The notes beneath the pieces are model-generated. The model had not been told where the DNA came from, did not search any database, and was given only the letters and a program-made list of their open reading frames with translations. A DNA stretch of 64,000 bases from NCBI RefSeq assembly GCF_001649575.2, contig NC_051438.1, positions 9,760,800 through 9,824,799 of the forward strand, in the 5' to 3' direction. The position numbers and the translations under genes are program-made. Origin of the DNA: Kryptolebias marmoratus (Eukaryota; Chordata; Actinopteri; Cyprinodontiformes; Rivulidae). Below, one piece after another: positions 44,121 through 56,389 of this stretch. Numbering within the stretch: position 1 is the stretch's first letter; every line of letters starts with the position of its first letter.

Positions 44121-44589
44121 GCCAGGAGAAGAAGAAGAAGATGGGGGGGGGAACCGAAGATTTCACACACGTACCTTTTTGCGCTTTCTGTTTTTTCTTT
44201 CTTTCTTTATTTAAATAATTGGCTCACTGTATGGCAGGAAGAAACAGAACAGTGGCAGAAGCTATAAGTAATGAGCATCATCATTAAACAAATACAGCCT
44301 GACACACCTTTTTGGCTCCACATTTGACAACTGCGGTAGTGACAGCTGGCGCTCCTGAATATGTGTAGGAACGCTTTCCTTCAAACTAAGCTCACAAAGA
44401 ACTTCTTAAGACTCCTGAGAAGTTTTTTTTTTTCTTTTTTCTTTTTTACATCTGCGGCAAATCACTCAGCTATACAGGCTCTGTGCCCTGCCCTGGAGAA
44501 AGCCTTAAAGATTAGCAGTTAGATTGCAGTCTTTACTACAAACAGTCTTTTTTTTTGTTGTTTTGTGTTTTTTTTTTTCCAAGAGTAGC

Positions 44590-44612
44590 GGGTGGGTTGG
44601 TGGGTGGGTGGG
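44590..44612 (+). other. G-quadruplex motif
   Basis: Five GGG tracts at 44590, 44594, 44602, 44606 and 44610 with loops of 1, 5, 1 and 1. Meets the usual sequence rule for a G4. Confidence 0.7.
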
Positions 44613-44619
44613 AAGAGGG

Positions 44620-45445
44620 GAGTAAAAGCTGCGCCGATGAGGGAGATTAGCCCGGGCCGAAACAAGAGAGACAAAACTAATCTAGTCAAAAAGGAGAGGA
44701 CAGTCACATAAAAGGAAGAGGTGGGAGACGGCGTGGAAGCGGAGGCACGCTCAACACTAAAAGAAATATTTACGACTCGTGGTAAAGCTCGAGTCGGAGC
44801 TCTGGTGAGGCAAACAGAAACAAAGAGTTGGAATCAATAAATCCATACAGGCTCAGAGAAATGCCGGATTCTCTGACATTTGTCACGCGCATTATCGGTC
44901 CAGCGGACACGACCGTGACCTGAGTGGCACCGCCGGCCTTCGTGTCCATCGCTGCCAACTTAACTGTGCCGAACCCCACGCAGAAGTACAGATGAGCAGC
45001 TCTAAACAGCAAGGTTTCCTTTTGTTCCTCCTCCTGGATTCATGTTCCACAGAACCCCACTGGGTCCCATTAAATACACCAAAACAAACAGTGGGTCGGA
45101 CCGTCTTGCAGAACCTCCTCTCTTCCGTCTTGTGCAACCTGATCCCCATTAGTTCTGACTGAAGTTGTAACAATATACAAAGAAGTCCTAAAAGTCACTT
45201 TTTATTTTCCTAAAATATTGTCTTGAAGCACCGGGGCCCTGCAGATTTTAGTACACTTGATTTAAACAAAAATAAATTGTGCTTTTGGGGACTGTATTCT
45301 GTGGGGGATTAATACACAAACCTGTGGTACGTGTACTGTATGATGCACGAGTACACTGGAATCCATGTGGACTGACTAAAATTAAACTGTCCTCTTTCAA
45401 AGTGTCGCCACAGGGCTCACTGATGGATTTGTAATGTATTGGCTT
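44620..45445. other. Non-coding stretch with an unrecognised minus-strand frame
   Basis: A minus-strand frame at 44770-45012 is open for 80 codons, starts only at TTG and includes TKAGGATQVTVVSAG. A second frame at 44892-45173 overlaps it in another phase. No domain recognised and no clear splice sites, so neither is called. Confidence 0.3.
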
Positions 45446-45640
45446 TTAAAGTGATAGTTCACATCTTGTAAAGTGGGGTCCTGTGGTAAAGTTGTGAACA
45501 GTTATTATCCTGCTTGTTGTAGATAGCTCTTTAAAAGACTTTGGTTTGGAGAAAAAGAGCTTCATTCTGACTGGATTAACAAACTCAGGGTTAGTTTGAC
45601 TAGGGCTATTTAACAAACCTTCACACTGGCATGAATTTTA
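45446..45640 (+). mobile_element. Palindromic MITE family, left arm (copy D)
   Basis: AAAGTGATAGTTCACATCTT, GTAAAGTGGGGTCCTGTGG, GTTGTAGATAGCTCTTTAAA, TGGTTTGGAGAAAAAGAGCT and TTCATTCTGACTGGATTAAC in family order. The right half is not preserved. Confidence 0.65.
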
Positions 45641-45800
45641 TATTAATTATTTACAATAAATTTTAGCAGCAGTTTACAGCAGGAGCATTAGAATATTTTT
45701 TTCCAGAATAACGTGAAATGTAATGGTCTACAGGATTTTGTTTGGATAAACTGCCATGAGTTGGGTTACGAAGGCAATTTGGCCAAGGCCAGCACCGGAT

Positions 45801-45827
45801 GGGGGGGTGAGGGATATGGGGGGTGGG
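45801..45827 (+). other. G-quadruplex motif
   Basis: GGGGGGG, GGG, GGGGGG and GGG tracts with loops of 3, 4 and 1 bases. Confidence 0.65.
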
Positions 45828-45829
45828 TG

Positions 45830-46460
45830 TGAGGTGGCAGTAGGTGATGGGACATGTGGTGTGAGGCGGTGGCACTCACCCACAATCTACTGAACAACGG
45901 ATAACAATGTGAAAAAAAAAAAATCTTATTTTGCACGTGTTTCTTATTTCAAAGCAACCCCATAAAAATCAGACATAATAAAAAAGCAAATTTAATCAAT
46001 TTTGTCATGTTTTAATTTACCAAGGTGAGGGTTAAACTACTTGTTTATAATAACGGCACACAGTGTAATGCAGAACCTCGACCTTCCTCGCTCTTAATGC
46101 TGTAAGTGTGCCGCTGTTTCTTCTGTGAATGGCAATTAAGTGATGATAAAATGTATTTATCTATTTTATTACTCTAATAATAGTATATTGTTGCATGTGG
46201 TGCTTGAATTTGTTTGTTCAAACACAAACTCATAACTCCGTCAACTACTTTTTACCGATTTGTTTTTCATTCTCTTATTTTGTATTTTTAATTTTTTTTT
46301 TTAACATTTGAGTTTTAACTCATTTAATGTTCCTGTCAAGGTGTTTCAGGCAAACTAATTTCATTTAAAAATTAAAGCTAGAGAAAATATTTTAGTTAAG
46401 GTAAAAATAAGAACATGGCAAAGGCCATCTGTGTTTGGCAACATAAAACATTTGCAAGCG
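45830..46460. other. AT-rich non-coding stretch
   Basis: No gene or repeat recognised. Confidence 0.35.
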
Positions 46461-46464
46461 TTAT

Positions 46465-46655
46465 CATTACCCAGGCAAAGGCAGAGCCATGTTTTTGATC
46501 GTGTCTCTGTGTGTGTTTGATTGTACTGTTAGCAAAATATCTCATTAATCAGTGGACAGATTTTAATAAAACTCTCAAAAAGCAATCATTGGACAAACAT
46601 TTACAACTAGTAACTTTTGAAGCCAACCCAATTCAAGATGGCTGCCACAGCGAAT
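46465..46655 (+). repeat. Modular repeat: head plus partial module
   Basis: CAGGCAAAGGCAGAGCCATG, then GATCGTGTCTCTGTGTGTG (the head module, compare 1000-1055), then TGTTAGCAAAATATCTCATT, AATAAAACTCTCAAAAAGCA and CAAGATGGCTGCCACAGCG. This supports a fixed head-to-module order in the family. Confidence 0.65.
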
Positions 46656-47009
46656 TGAATTTGGATTTGAATTTCTCACTTCAAGAAATCTGAACTGTCA
46701 CTTTAGGCAAAGAGCAACTTTGCTTCTATTGGCTCTATTTCTGAAAAGGATCTATTTACTCTCGGTTTGGTTCTTAAATGTTGAAAATACAGAAAATGAT
46801 ATGAAACACAATAAAATAAATCTACAGTATATTATACACTGTAGACTTATTTTTACATGTTTTTATTTTAAGCCCTTTGATATGTGTTGGTATCTATAAT
46901 TGAAATGTCTTTGTGAAATATTACTTATTATTAGGTAAACAACAAACAGCATTTCCAAAAAATGATTTTCTCATCTGTTTCAGTGCAGTAAACAGACAAT
47001 GTAAACATA
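46656..47009. other. AT-rich non-coding stretch
   Basis: No gene or repeat recognised. It ends at TA (47008-47009), the target site of the Tc1-like element. Confidence 0.35.
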
Positions 47010-48230
47010 CACTATATTGTCAAAAGTATTTGCTCACCTCCCTTCACACACATATGAACTTGAGTGACGTCCCATTCTTAATCCACAGGGTTTAATATGA
47101 TGTTGGCCCAGCCTTTGCAGCTATAACAGCTTCAACTCATCTGGGAAGGCTTTCCACAGATTTAGGAGTGTTTGTGGGAATTTTGGACCATTCTTCCAGA
47201 AGCTCATCTGTGAGGTCAGACACTGATGTTGGACAGAAGGCCTGTCTCACAGTCTCTGCTCTGATTTATCCCAAAGGTGTTCTGTCAGGTTGAGGTCAGG
47301 ACTCTGTGCAGGTCAGTCAAGTTCTTCCACACCAAACTCCATCACCCATGTCTTTATGGACCTTGCTTTGTGTTCTGGTGCTCAGTCATGTTGGAACAGG
47401 AAGGGGCCGTCCCCAAACTGTTCCCACAAAGTTGGGAGCAAGAAACTGTCCAAAATGTCTTGGTATGCTGAAGCATTAAGAGTTCCTTTCACTGGAACTA
47501 ATCAGCCAAGTTTAACACCTGAAAAACAACCCCTCACCATAATCCTCCCTCCACCAAACTTTACATTTGTCTCAATGCAGTCAGACAAGAACCGTTCTCC
47601 TGACAGCAGCCAAACTCAGACTCGTCCATTGGATTGTCAGACAGAGAAGCATGATTCGTCCCTCCAGAGGACATGTCTCAACTGCTCTAGAGTCCAGTGG
47701 TGGTGTGTTTTACATCACTTCATCCGACTCTTTGCACCTGGTGATGGAAGGTTTGGATGCAGCTGCTCAGCCATGGAAACCCATTCCATGTTCTTGAGCT
47801 GATCTGAAGGCCACATGAAGTTTGGAGGTCTGTAGCTGCTGACTGCAGAACATTGGTGACCTCTGTGCATCATGAACCTCAGTGTCCTCTGAGCCCACTC
47901 TGTGATTTTATGTGTCCTACCACTTTATAGCCAAGATGCTGTCATTCTTAATCACTTCCGCTTTGTTATAAAACCACTTACAACTGACTGTGGAATATTT
48001 AGTAGAGAGGAGATTTCACAACTGGACTTATTGCACAGGCAGCATCCTATCATGGTACCACACTGGAGTTCATTGAGCTCCTGAGAGCGACCCATTCTTT
48101 CATAAATGTTTGTAGAAGCAGTCTGCATGCCAACAAGCTTGATTTTATACACGTGTGGCCATGGAAGGGATTGGAACACCTGAATTTGATGATTTGGATG
48201 GGTGAGTGAATACTTTTTGGCAGTATACTA
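47010..48230 (-). mobile_element. Near full-length Tc1-like transposon, dead transposase on the minus strand
   Basis: Ends CACTATATTGTCAAAAGTAT and (reverse complement) TAGTATACTGCCAAAAAGTA form terminal inverted repeats, with TA flanks at 47008 and 48231. On the minus strand MGRSQELNELQCGTMIG starts near 48095, followed by the paired-like DNA-binding region (SLLNIPQSVVSGFITK). All three catalytic positions are readable despite broken frames: WRDES (47651-47665, first Asp), QHD followed by a TGA stop in place of Cys (~47387-47395, second Asp) and NLTEHLW (~47264-47284, Glu). The length of ~1.2 kb is normal for Tc1-like elements. Plus-strand frames at 47277-47802 are antisense shadows. Confidence 0.9.
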
Positions 48231-48232
48231 TA

Positions 48233-49619
48233 TAATTATGTATTGCAAATTGTTTCACGTATTACTGCACTAAGACAATACTTCTTTATTTCTTTAATAT
48301 CTTTGGACTGTAAGGGATTCTCGATTTATCCAGTGTGGAACTTGTTTTCGTACTCACCGACTCCCCCCACTCCTTTAAAAAAGTAAGATTTATTTATGAA
48401 ATATTATCTTTTTTTTTCTTTTTGGAATCAGCCTCTTTGTGATAAGTTTTTCGTCAGGCTCGCTCACTTTTCCCTCCGCACTTTCACCCTCACCGCTGTG
48501 CTGCCATCTCTTAGATCCACTGTGCTCTACGAGCCTTTGATGTGCACGCAAAGTGTGTTTGAAATGTTTCAGATTTCTTTTAATGAGATTGAAAGGGTGT
48601 TTTATGATTATCAGCTAAACTTTGAGCAGAACGCACCTTAGTGATTATTCCCTTGGCTCAAAAAGATTCTTATTTATATCAGATATTGTCTTCAAAATTA
48701 ATTAATTGATTTCAAATTGATATCTTGATCCAAAAGAACAACCCACATTTCCATTTTAGTTCTCACAAAACTATTTTTGTTGAAAATTTGATTTAGAAGC
48801 ATGCCTAATGAGATCAAATTAGACACTGTAGTGAAGTTCAAGAGAACAGATCCCAATAGAACAAGTGTCTCATAACAACAAATTAACATCTAATTTATTG
48901 TCACACTGTAATTTAATTTCATACACTGAGAACTCAGACTACATCCAAACTCATCTGTACACCTTGCTCTCAAATGCACTCACCAACAATTTTTATTGCT
49001 GGAACAATGGTGGCTAAATGGTGATGAGCTCTGTAAGTACAGTTAATAAACAATAATCATTACTTTCACAAGTGATGATGCAGTTGTGTGCATCATATTT
49101 GTTCTGCAGTAGCATGGATGCGACCGAAGCCGTTTTAATGTGCATCGTTCTAAGGCGGGAGTGGTGCCCGTTCATTACCCCGTAAATAAAACCTCTGCCA
49201 AAGGCATTATTTAGCTGTGAGATGAAACAGGAAGAGCAGCTGGCGAATTCAGGGGTTTACAAACACAAGAACGAGCTGACAGAAAGTTAGTGTCCTCTTT
49301 TAATATACGATAACAAAAAGGCTGATGTATTTCTTTTTGGGTTTTTTTGGTAGATACTGTCTACCAAAATGAGCTCTTCTGACTGAATTTTCACCTCAAA
49401 TCTTTTGGTGCACATACAGGAGTCTTGGCTCCCTGGTGCCTATTAAAAGTACCTACATTAACGAAAGAGAGGCACATTGATATGTTTTGATTTTATTTGA
49501 AAAAAAAAGAAAAAAAAACTGGAACTAAGTGTTCCTAACTTCTCATTAGTTGCTACTAACCATTTAGTTTCAGTCCAGTCTTACTTTGGCCTCTTTTTAG
49601 TGAATACACTTCAGTTTGC
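48233..49619. other. AT-rich non-coding stretch
   Basis: No gene. Frames at 48396-48641 and 48698-48889 have no recognisable domain. Confidence 0.35.
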
Positions 49620-49992
49620 TGTTTCAGATCTTTTGAAGTGATTCTCTGTGGAAAGATTATGGACAATTAATTTTTCACCTGTTGTAGATAGCTCCCTTAT
49701 CAACCTCACTTTGGAGAAATCATTTCATTTTGACCAGACTGATGAGCTAATGGCTAGTCAGAGTGGGGCTAAGACCAAAGTGGTTCGCTGCCCTCTTATA
49801 ACATTTAATTCTCAATAATTTCATAACACTTTATCTGGACGTTTTAAGGCGGCAGCAATGCACTTTGGTCTTAGCCCCATCAGTGTGGTCAGAATTAAAT
49901 TAGTTCTCTAAACCGAGGAGAGCTGTAGACAACAAATAAGATAATAATTGTTCATAACCTTCTGACATGAACCCCATCTCAAAATGTACAAA
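49620..49992. mobile_element. Palindromic MITE family, complete fold-back copy (copy E)
   Basis: Left arm 49621-49800 and right arm 49850-49992 are inverted copies. A perfect 18-base inverted pair, GGGGCTAAGACCAAAGTG, lies at 49765-49782 and 49861-49878. Outer pairs (AGATCTTTTGAAGTG with its partner near 49975, and GTTGTAGATAGCTC with GAGCTGTAGACAAC) are diverged. There is no coding capacity. This copy best shows the structure of the family. Confidence 0.8.
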
Positions 49993-50499
49993 CAAACAAA
50001 TCCCTTTAATTAACAGATGTAATTAGATTGCTAATGAGTTTTTTCAGATATTTTGATTTGCAGCATGGATTCATGCACTAATTTTATATCCCATTTCCAT
50101 TTTTTTGAAACTGCAGATAAAAGGTCAAGATCTGAACTTCATAGATGTGGGGTTATAATGTATTATACTTTTAAGGGAACAAAAATTTGTGGGTTAAAGA
50201 TTTCTGTTGGTTTTAGTGCGTAAAGTAAATATCTGTGAGTTTCTACTGTTTTGCAGAGCAGTATCCAGGAGATGTTTCAATTTGGAAACCCTTAAATTTA
50301 CACCATGTGTATGTTTTGATCAGAGTTATGGTTTTTAGACATATTTCCTGGTGACTAAGCTGGTGTTTAAAGTCAACTCACCCCCGTAACCCACCCAATC
50401 AGCCTAATCAGCAGTTGGCGATGGTACGTATTTTTAATGAAAGGTTTTGGGGAAAATAACACAACTGTGCTACAGGCTGAAGCAGATATATTATAGGTA

Positions 50500-50645
50500 A
50501 GGCAAGAAGGGAAATGGCCCTGTGATGAATTGGTGACCTGTCCTGGATGTACCCGACCTCTAAAACTGCAAGATAGGTTTATAGGGATCAGGTCACAGCA
50601 ACCCTGAACAACATAAAACAGGTTTGGAAAGTAACTGAATTACTG
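50500..50645 (-). mobile_element. LINE-tail repeat, minus strand
   Basis: GGCCCTGTGATGAATTGGTG, ACCTGTCCTGGATGTACCCG and AACTGAATTACTGAATGAAT. This is the reverse complement of the 6825-7095 type. Confidence 0.6.
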
Positions 50646-50649
50646 AATG

Positions 50650-53600
50650 AATGGGCACAATAATAATATACAGAAAAAAACAAAACAAAATAAAAAAAAA
50701 ATCCTGCTGGACTCAAATTTGGGCATGTCAGCAGGAAGCTTATGTGATTCCAGTCTATAATTCTATAAAAATTCCTCATTTATTGGTTTACATTCAGTCC
50801 TTAGTTGTGTCCAGAAAGGAAAAAAAAAGAAAGATAGGTAATTAGGTGGATAGGTAGGTCAGTCAGTGTGTTTTCTCCTTTATTAAGTGTACCACCTTTT
50901 TCGCAGTGTTTGTGATAAATGAAGGAGAAAAAGCTGATCAATGTTCTTTACCACATTGGCAGACACACACAACGAACAGCAGAGACAGAGGCGGGGACAG
51001 TGAACTCGAGTAAAGTAAAGGGTAACACAGGGTCACGCACTGTCACACCTACAACCACCTGAACACATTTTTATTGTCCAATCTTTGTCTGCTCGGCTAC
51101 GTTGTTCTGTCACAGTTCTCATTTGTTTTTCCATACGCTTTCTTGTTAAACTGTCTGGTAATTGTTTGCAGGGTGGAACACAACTTTGTCACCGGTAAAG
51201 TGCCCTATAATTGCCTGTTCGTGGTGTTAGCTTCAGCAGTAGTCACACTTTCGACCCTCCAGATGCAAGATGAGTGTCTCTTCCTAACCTCGTTCCTTTT
51301 CTTCTCACCGTAAAATATCAGAGGGCTGATGTCAACAGTATCTGGACAAGCAGGGATGGAGAGGGCAGGGATGACCTGCATCAAAAGGCAGAGGTTATAT
51401 ACAACCTGCCTGCTGCAGGGCTCAACCTATTGACATTATCCCACTATGCCCACTTTTTGTCTTCTACATCAGACAGACTTGTAATAAAACCTCCAGGTCA
51501 ATCCTCACATTGTCTGCAAAAAACTGTACAAAAATGAATAAAATTTGGAAACATCTATCAGCTATGCTGCAGCAATCCAACGGTTTTACTGTATCATATC
51601 TAACCATAATCAGAAGAATTACAGGCAAAACTGGGCTGAGATTGCCTACAAAACCATCTTATTTACTTTAAGGTGCCTTGTCATGTAGATGCCTCAGCAA
51701 TGAGAAACAGTGCAGTAAACAGTGAGAATTTGGACATGAAATCTTTAGCTTGTATCTCAATAGGCTGCAACTGTTGACAACAAATTGTGAACAGCATTTG
51801 CAAGAGCATTTCCAAAACGTCCTGAAATGTTTACAAGAGTTTATAATTTTCTCAAGTATGTCGCAGGACAACACTTGTGTCGCTGGATCTTTCTGACAGT
51901 TTAAGGAAAAAACATCATGTGAACTGTTAGAATATGTTCAGAGCCATTGGGATCCCATCTTAAACTCTTCCTAATTTAGTTTCCGTGAGTCCAAAAATGT
52001 GAAAAAGGTGAGACAACTTTGAAGGTTGGAGCTTTGTACCAGTGAACAGAGAAGTTGAATCCCAGAACCAGCAGAACACCCTCCGTCTTCTTCCAGAACA
52101 GTGCATTTCTAAACAGAAATAGAAATTTTGTTTTCTTTGCAGTAAAACTACAGAAACAACAGAAACATATCAGTACTTTCACAGTGGTAGGATTGTTAAA
52201 TGTCTTTACTGTAAAGATTATAGTTGGATGGTATTTTTGAGCATCGGTCATAGGGTAAATCCCCTCAAGAGCTAGCCTGCTAAAAGTATGTTAATGAACA
52301 ATAATACACAGAACTCACCTGTTCACTGCTTCAGAAACCTCTGTTGTTTTTTTTATATCAAACTCAGAGAGCAGAAATTTGTGTGTGTTGGTATATTGAT
52401 TTTTGTGCCAACGAAGTGAACAAAGACATGATCATTTTGGCTGATTGTTTAGGTTTAGAGCTTTTTTATAAAGTCGGAATGTTGAGAAAAAAGATGAAAT
52501 AGTGTTTCAAGACTAAGCCCGATGAAATAAACCCCATTGTGCTCTCAAACCTCATTGTATTTTTTTTCTTCTGTTTTTGACTATTATTGTAGCCTCAGGG
52601 TAATGGCTGCACCTTGACTAGATAAACTAGAACCAATTGGAACCAATATTGAACCAATTTAAGGATGCAGGCTATTGCTGCCACAGCAGCTGTACCCACA
52701 GAACTTCCTTCAGTCCTTCACAATAAGAGTCTCAAACATACTCACTTACTGTTGACCTCAAAATACTGTAAAATCATTTGAAGCTGACAAAAATAACACA
52801 TCATTGTTGTATTTTTCTAGTAAAACTCCTGCTGCAGCCTAAACGGCAAGGAATTATGAGGAATTATTTATAGATTGTGTATCGCCCAACATAAAAGTTC
52901 CAGTGAAGGCCTTAGTGCGTTTTTAAATCGTAAAAATCATATACTGGGATTAAAACCTGTACTTAGTTATAGAGTCGCTACAAAACCCATAAATATTGTA
53001 AGCCATTGTGGTCTGTTTTTTTATTAGCAACTTAATTTCCCCTATTTTGACTTCATTCATTAATCTATAATTCTGCAAACAAATAATCTTCCTCCTGATT
53101 TTGTTGTTGTTGTTCAAAATTAAAGTTTTTTTTTGTCTGAGTGGCACCAATTCGCCTTTGTACAAATCCAATCAAATGGAGCGTCACGGTGCTGAAACGG
53201 GGTAAGATAACGATGTTCAAAACACGCTAAATTTCCAGTTTCTCCTCTTCCTCCAGTTATAGATTCATCTCTTCACAGGGCATGCTGTACATCCCACGGT
53301 TATCATTTTACTAACTGTATGTTGGGGCTGTATTTGGGGAAAATTTATGAGTTGCAATTCTAACAGCGTTATAAAAAGAAAAACTAATAAAGGCATTTCT
53401 ACGAAAAACTGACAAACTGTTACAAGATGAAGCTTCATGGAAGTGGTCCAGTCTAAAAGACGAATAAGGTCAATAACACGCGGGTGAGCTACAGCAGTGC
53501 TCCTGGAGGTAAACTGCTCCCATTCACCTCTTTCTGTTTAACACAAATACAGAAGGAGACGTAAAAAACTGGGCACAGAAAATTGAGGTTGGCCTTCCCT

Positions 53601-53784
53601 ATTAGTATTTCACAGCCTAAACAGAAAAAAAATTATAGCGCTCATAAAGGCTTTATTTGCTCTGCTCCTTGATGATAATTGCATAAAACACTGAAATAAG
53701 GAGCAAGCAGTTGATGCAAGTTGCAGAGCAATGGTAATGCCTCTGTGATAAAGCACAGTGTGCTGCCTGGTAGCTATAAAAAAA
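50650..53784. other. Long AT-rich non-coding stretch
   Basis: About 3 kb without a recognisable gene or transposon. Frames at 51074-51313, 51274-51537, 51668-51874, 51976-52251 and 52950-53171 are short, unsupported and domain-free. Confidence 0.4.
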
Positions 53785-53811
53785 ATATATATATATATAT
53801 ATATATATATA
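53785..53811. repeat. (AT)n microsatellite
   Basis: About thirteen AT units. Confidence 0.95.
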
Positions 53812-54189
53812 ATCTATAAAGGGAATTTGATCTGTTATATGTTATTAGCATTAGCAGAGGCTCATTCCATATATTATATTTTATTCAAATACATGTTAAC
53901 GTTTTGTTTTTTTCCGTCTAATTATTCTTGCATCAAAAAGAAGAGAGAAGCCGCCAAGATCTCATTACTGCATTGTTTCAGCTGATGTAAATGAAAGATA
54001 AATGAATGTGGTAGAAATAAATAAATAAGCAGTTTTCGCATTTAAATACACAAACCATGTTTCCAAAGCAACAAAGTTGACTTTTCTAAATCCCTTATCT
54101 ACGTTACTCTGTAATTGCAAAAGGAACTCATCCTGAAAACAGTTTCCAATCGAGCAGACTGTCGTTGTCTGTTTTGGTTTCTCTGTCAT

Positions 54190-54620
54190 GCTGTGATGGC
54201 CGTCTCTGAGGAGCGTTCAATGAGCTGTTGATTAGATTAATAAGGCTACAGACTGAATGTGGTGATGTGTTTGGTTAACAGGTCATTCCCAGAGCCCCTC
54301 TCCTCCTGTGGCTGCTATACAGGACCAGCCAGTAAAGCCATTTGTTGTCACCGCAGATGGTGATAGCTCCCCCGGGAGCCTGCGTGCTTGGCTCTCCTCT
54401 ACAACAGGCAGCCAGGCATGTTGCACTGACATTTGTCCTACGTTCCTTTCCTCTATTCCACATGCAGTTTATGTCTAACCGTGTTATTCCATTAATCATT
54501 CCAAAAACATGTCAAACCTTGATGATTGTGAGTTTACAGCTGACACCCCCTGAATATAGTGAGATATTTGAGACTGAGAACCGCAGAACAAACACCTTTA
54601 ACATGGATTTGTAATATCCT
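54190..54620. promoter_or_regulatory. Candidate conserved non-coding block
   Basis: Repeat-free, GC-moderate sequence with GATTAGATTAATAA (54230-54243) and ATTAATCATTCC (54491-54502). Opposite-strand frames at 54275-54499 and 54342-54614 overlap and neither has a known domain. Confidence 0.3.
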
Positions 54621-54849
54621 GGTGTTGATATTGCTTTGCTGTTATCAAGGTCCACTGAGGCTGTGCAAAACATTGTTCTAAGAGGTAATGAAATAATGTC
54701 TCACAGTAGCCTCCGTTCCTTATTTCTGCTCCTGTATAATCACAGATAGGACATGATATAATGTGACAAATGAAAAATATCCCATTTCAGAGCAGCCAAC
54801 ATCTCACATTTATCACCATTTCAGGAAATGCCCAAAGGGTGAAGCCACA

Positions 54850-55180
54850 GTGCTTACCTGGGAGCGCAGCCTATTGATCTCCGCTGGCAACGCTAACCGC
54901 GGTCTATTCATCCCTTTCTGGCTGAGGTCTCGCACAAACAAAGCCGTCACTCACCGTCTCAAAGTAGCATTGGCAGCACCCTTGACATTAGGCTAACAAC
55001 GTTGTTGCTCCTCTCAAGTCAATTTTCCGTAGAATTATTGTGGCATTTGCCGGAGAATTCGCTTTCATTTCGCCTCAAAGGACGCAGAATTAAATTTAAA
55101 GTTTAATTAAGTCGTAATGAAACTTCAAGTGGAAGTGTATAACCCTCCTTAAGCTCTTGTTTTGCCTACGGCAATAATTT
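54850..55180. promoter_or_regulatory. Candidate conserved non-coding block
   Basis: GTTTAATTAAGTCGTAATGA (55101-55120), then TTCAAGTGGAAG (NKX2-like CAAGTG). Unique sequence. Confidence 0.3.
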
Positions 55181-55719
55181 AAAAGGATTCAAATCAAAAT
55201 CATCACGTAAAAAACTGTATTTTCTGCATGTGCAAAATAAAGTTTTTCCTCCTGTGTCCTGTTGAGAGATGGTGGTTTGTGGTGGGCGAACGGCATCTCT
55301 GAATATGTATTGATGCCTGCTGGGTTCAGTTTTTGGCTCAAGGTCACAGCAACAGTGTCAGTATGTCAGGAATCCTGATCAGCGCTTAGTTCTACAGGAG
55401 CCATATCAGGGGATAATATTGACACCTTAAACAACTGATGAATTCTTTTGGAGCTTAAGAGAAAAAAAAAATCCATCTCAAATGATTTCCCCATCAGTAA
55501 AGAACAGAATGTGGGCATTAATAATTCATTCAGATTCGGAGGGAATTGATCCGCAGAGCTGGCAGAGTCTAAACAGTTGGGATGGTTGGAGAGTTGCCCC
55601 TACACACATGCTTTAAATGTACTTTTAAATTTTTTAGCACACACGTCTATAAAGTCAATAAATCAAGCACGAAAAGGATTTTCATACTGTTGAAGTAACA
55701 ATATAACACATTAAAGCTA
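55181..55719. other. Non-coding stretch
   Basis: No gene or clear repeat recognised. Confidence 0.35.
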
Positions 55720-56010
55720 CAGTTCAGATTATCTGAAGTGGGGTTTGGTGGAAAGGTTATGAGCAATTAATCAAATTGTTCATGAAAGGCTTATAAGTTG
55801 CATTTTTGCACAGGCTGCTGAGAAAATTTAGAGATTGGAGCTTTTTCAACATGGCAGCCATCCACTTTGGCTGTGGCCCTGCTCAGACTAGCCATGAGCT
55901 TGTGAATTTGGTCAGAATCAAATTCTTGTTTTCCAAACTGAGGTTGTCTAAAGAGCTATGTACAACAGGCAAGACAGTAGTTTTCTTATTTAAACTTTTA
56001 TGCCACCTTG
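55720..56010. mobile_element. Palindromic MITE family, both arms (copy F)
   Basis: CAGTTCAGATTATCTGAAGT and TATGAGCAATTAATCAAATT at the left; CACTTTGGCTGTGGCCCTGC, TGGTCAGAATCAAATTCTTG, CCAAACTGAGGTTGTCTAAA and GAGCTATGTACAACAGGC as the inverted right arm. The centre is longer than in copy E. The 126-codon frame at 55806-56186 starts inside it and is not a gene. Confidence 0.7.
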
Positions 56011-56389
56011 AATGCTCAGCTCAGATAATACTAAGATGTACACCTGCTTACATTATGGCACACCTTAAAAATGGTAATATAAACATATATTCATGGATAA
56101 ATTATAAAAAGAAATGGACAGAACTCCTAACTAGGGATGACCCAGTCAAAATATTTTTACCAATGTTGCCAGCCAGAGTAATTTAAAGTTAAATAATAGA
56201 GAGTCTCAGTCCAATACTTACAGATTACATATCACAAATGCATAAAAATGGTTTAAATCAATGTCATTGTGTGCTTGACACCTCAGTAGCTCAACATTGC
56301 AATAAAAAACAGAATCCGAGTTTATATTTCTCAAGTTGTTTATTATAAACAGGAAAAAAAGCCAGGTGATGGCAGTGTTTTTAAACAGC

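Noticed and set aside
47290..47802. Open frame of 170 codons on the plus strand
   Set aside because: It is antisense to the Tc1-like transposase relic, whose true coding direction is minus.
55806..56186. Open frame of 126 codons
   Set aside because: It starts inside a palindromic MITE copy and continues into AT-rich sequence; no domain.
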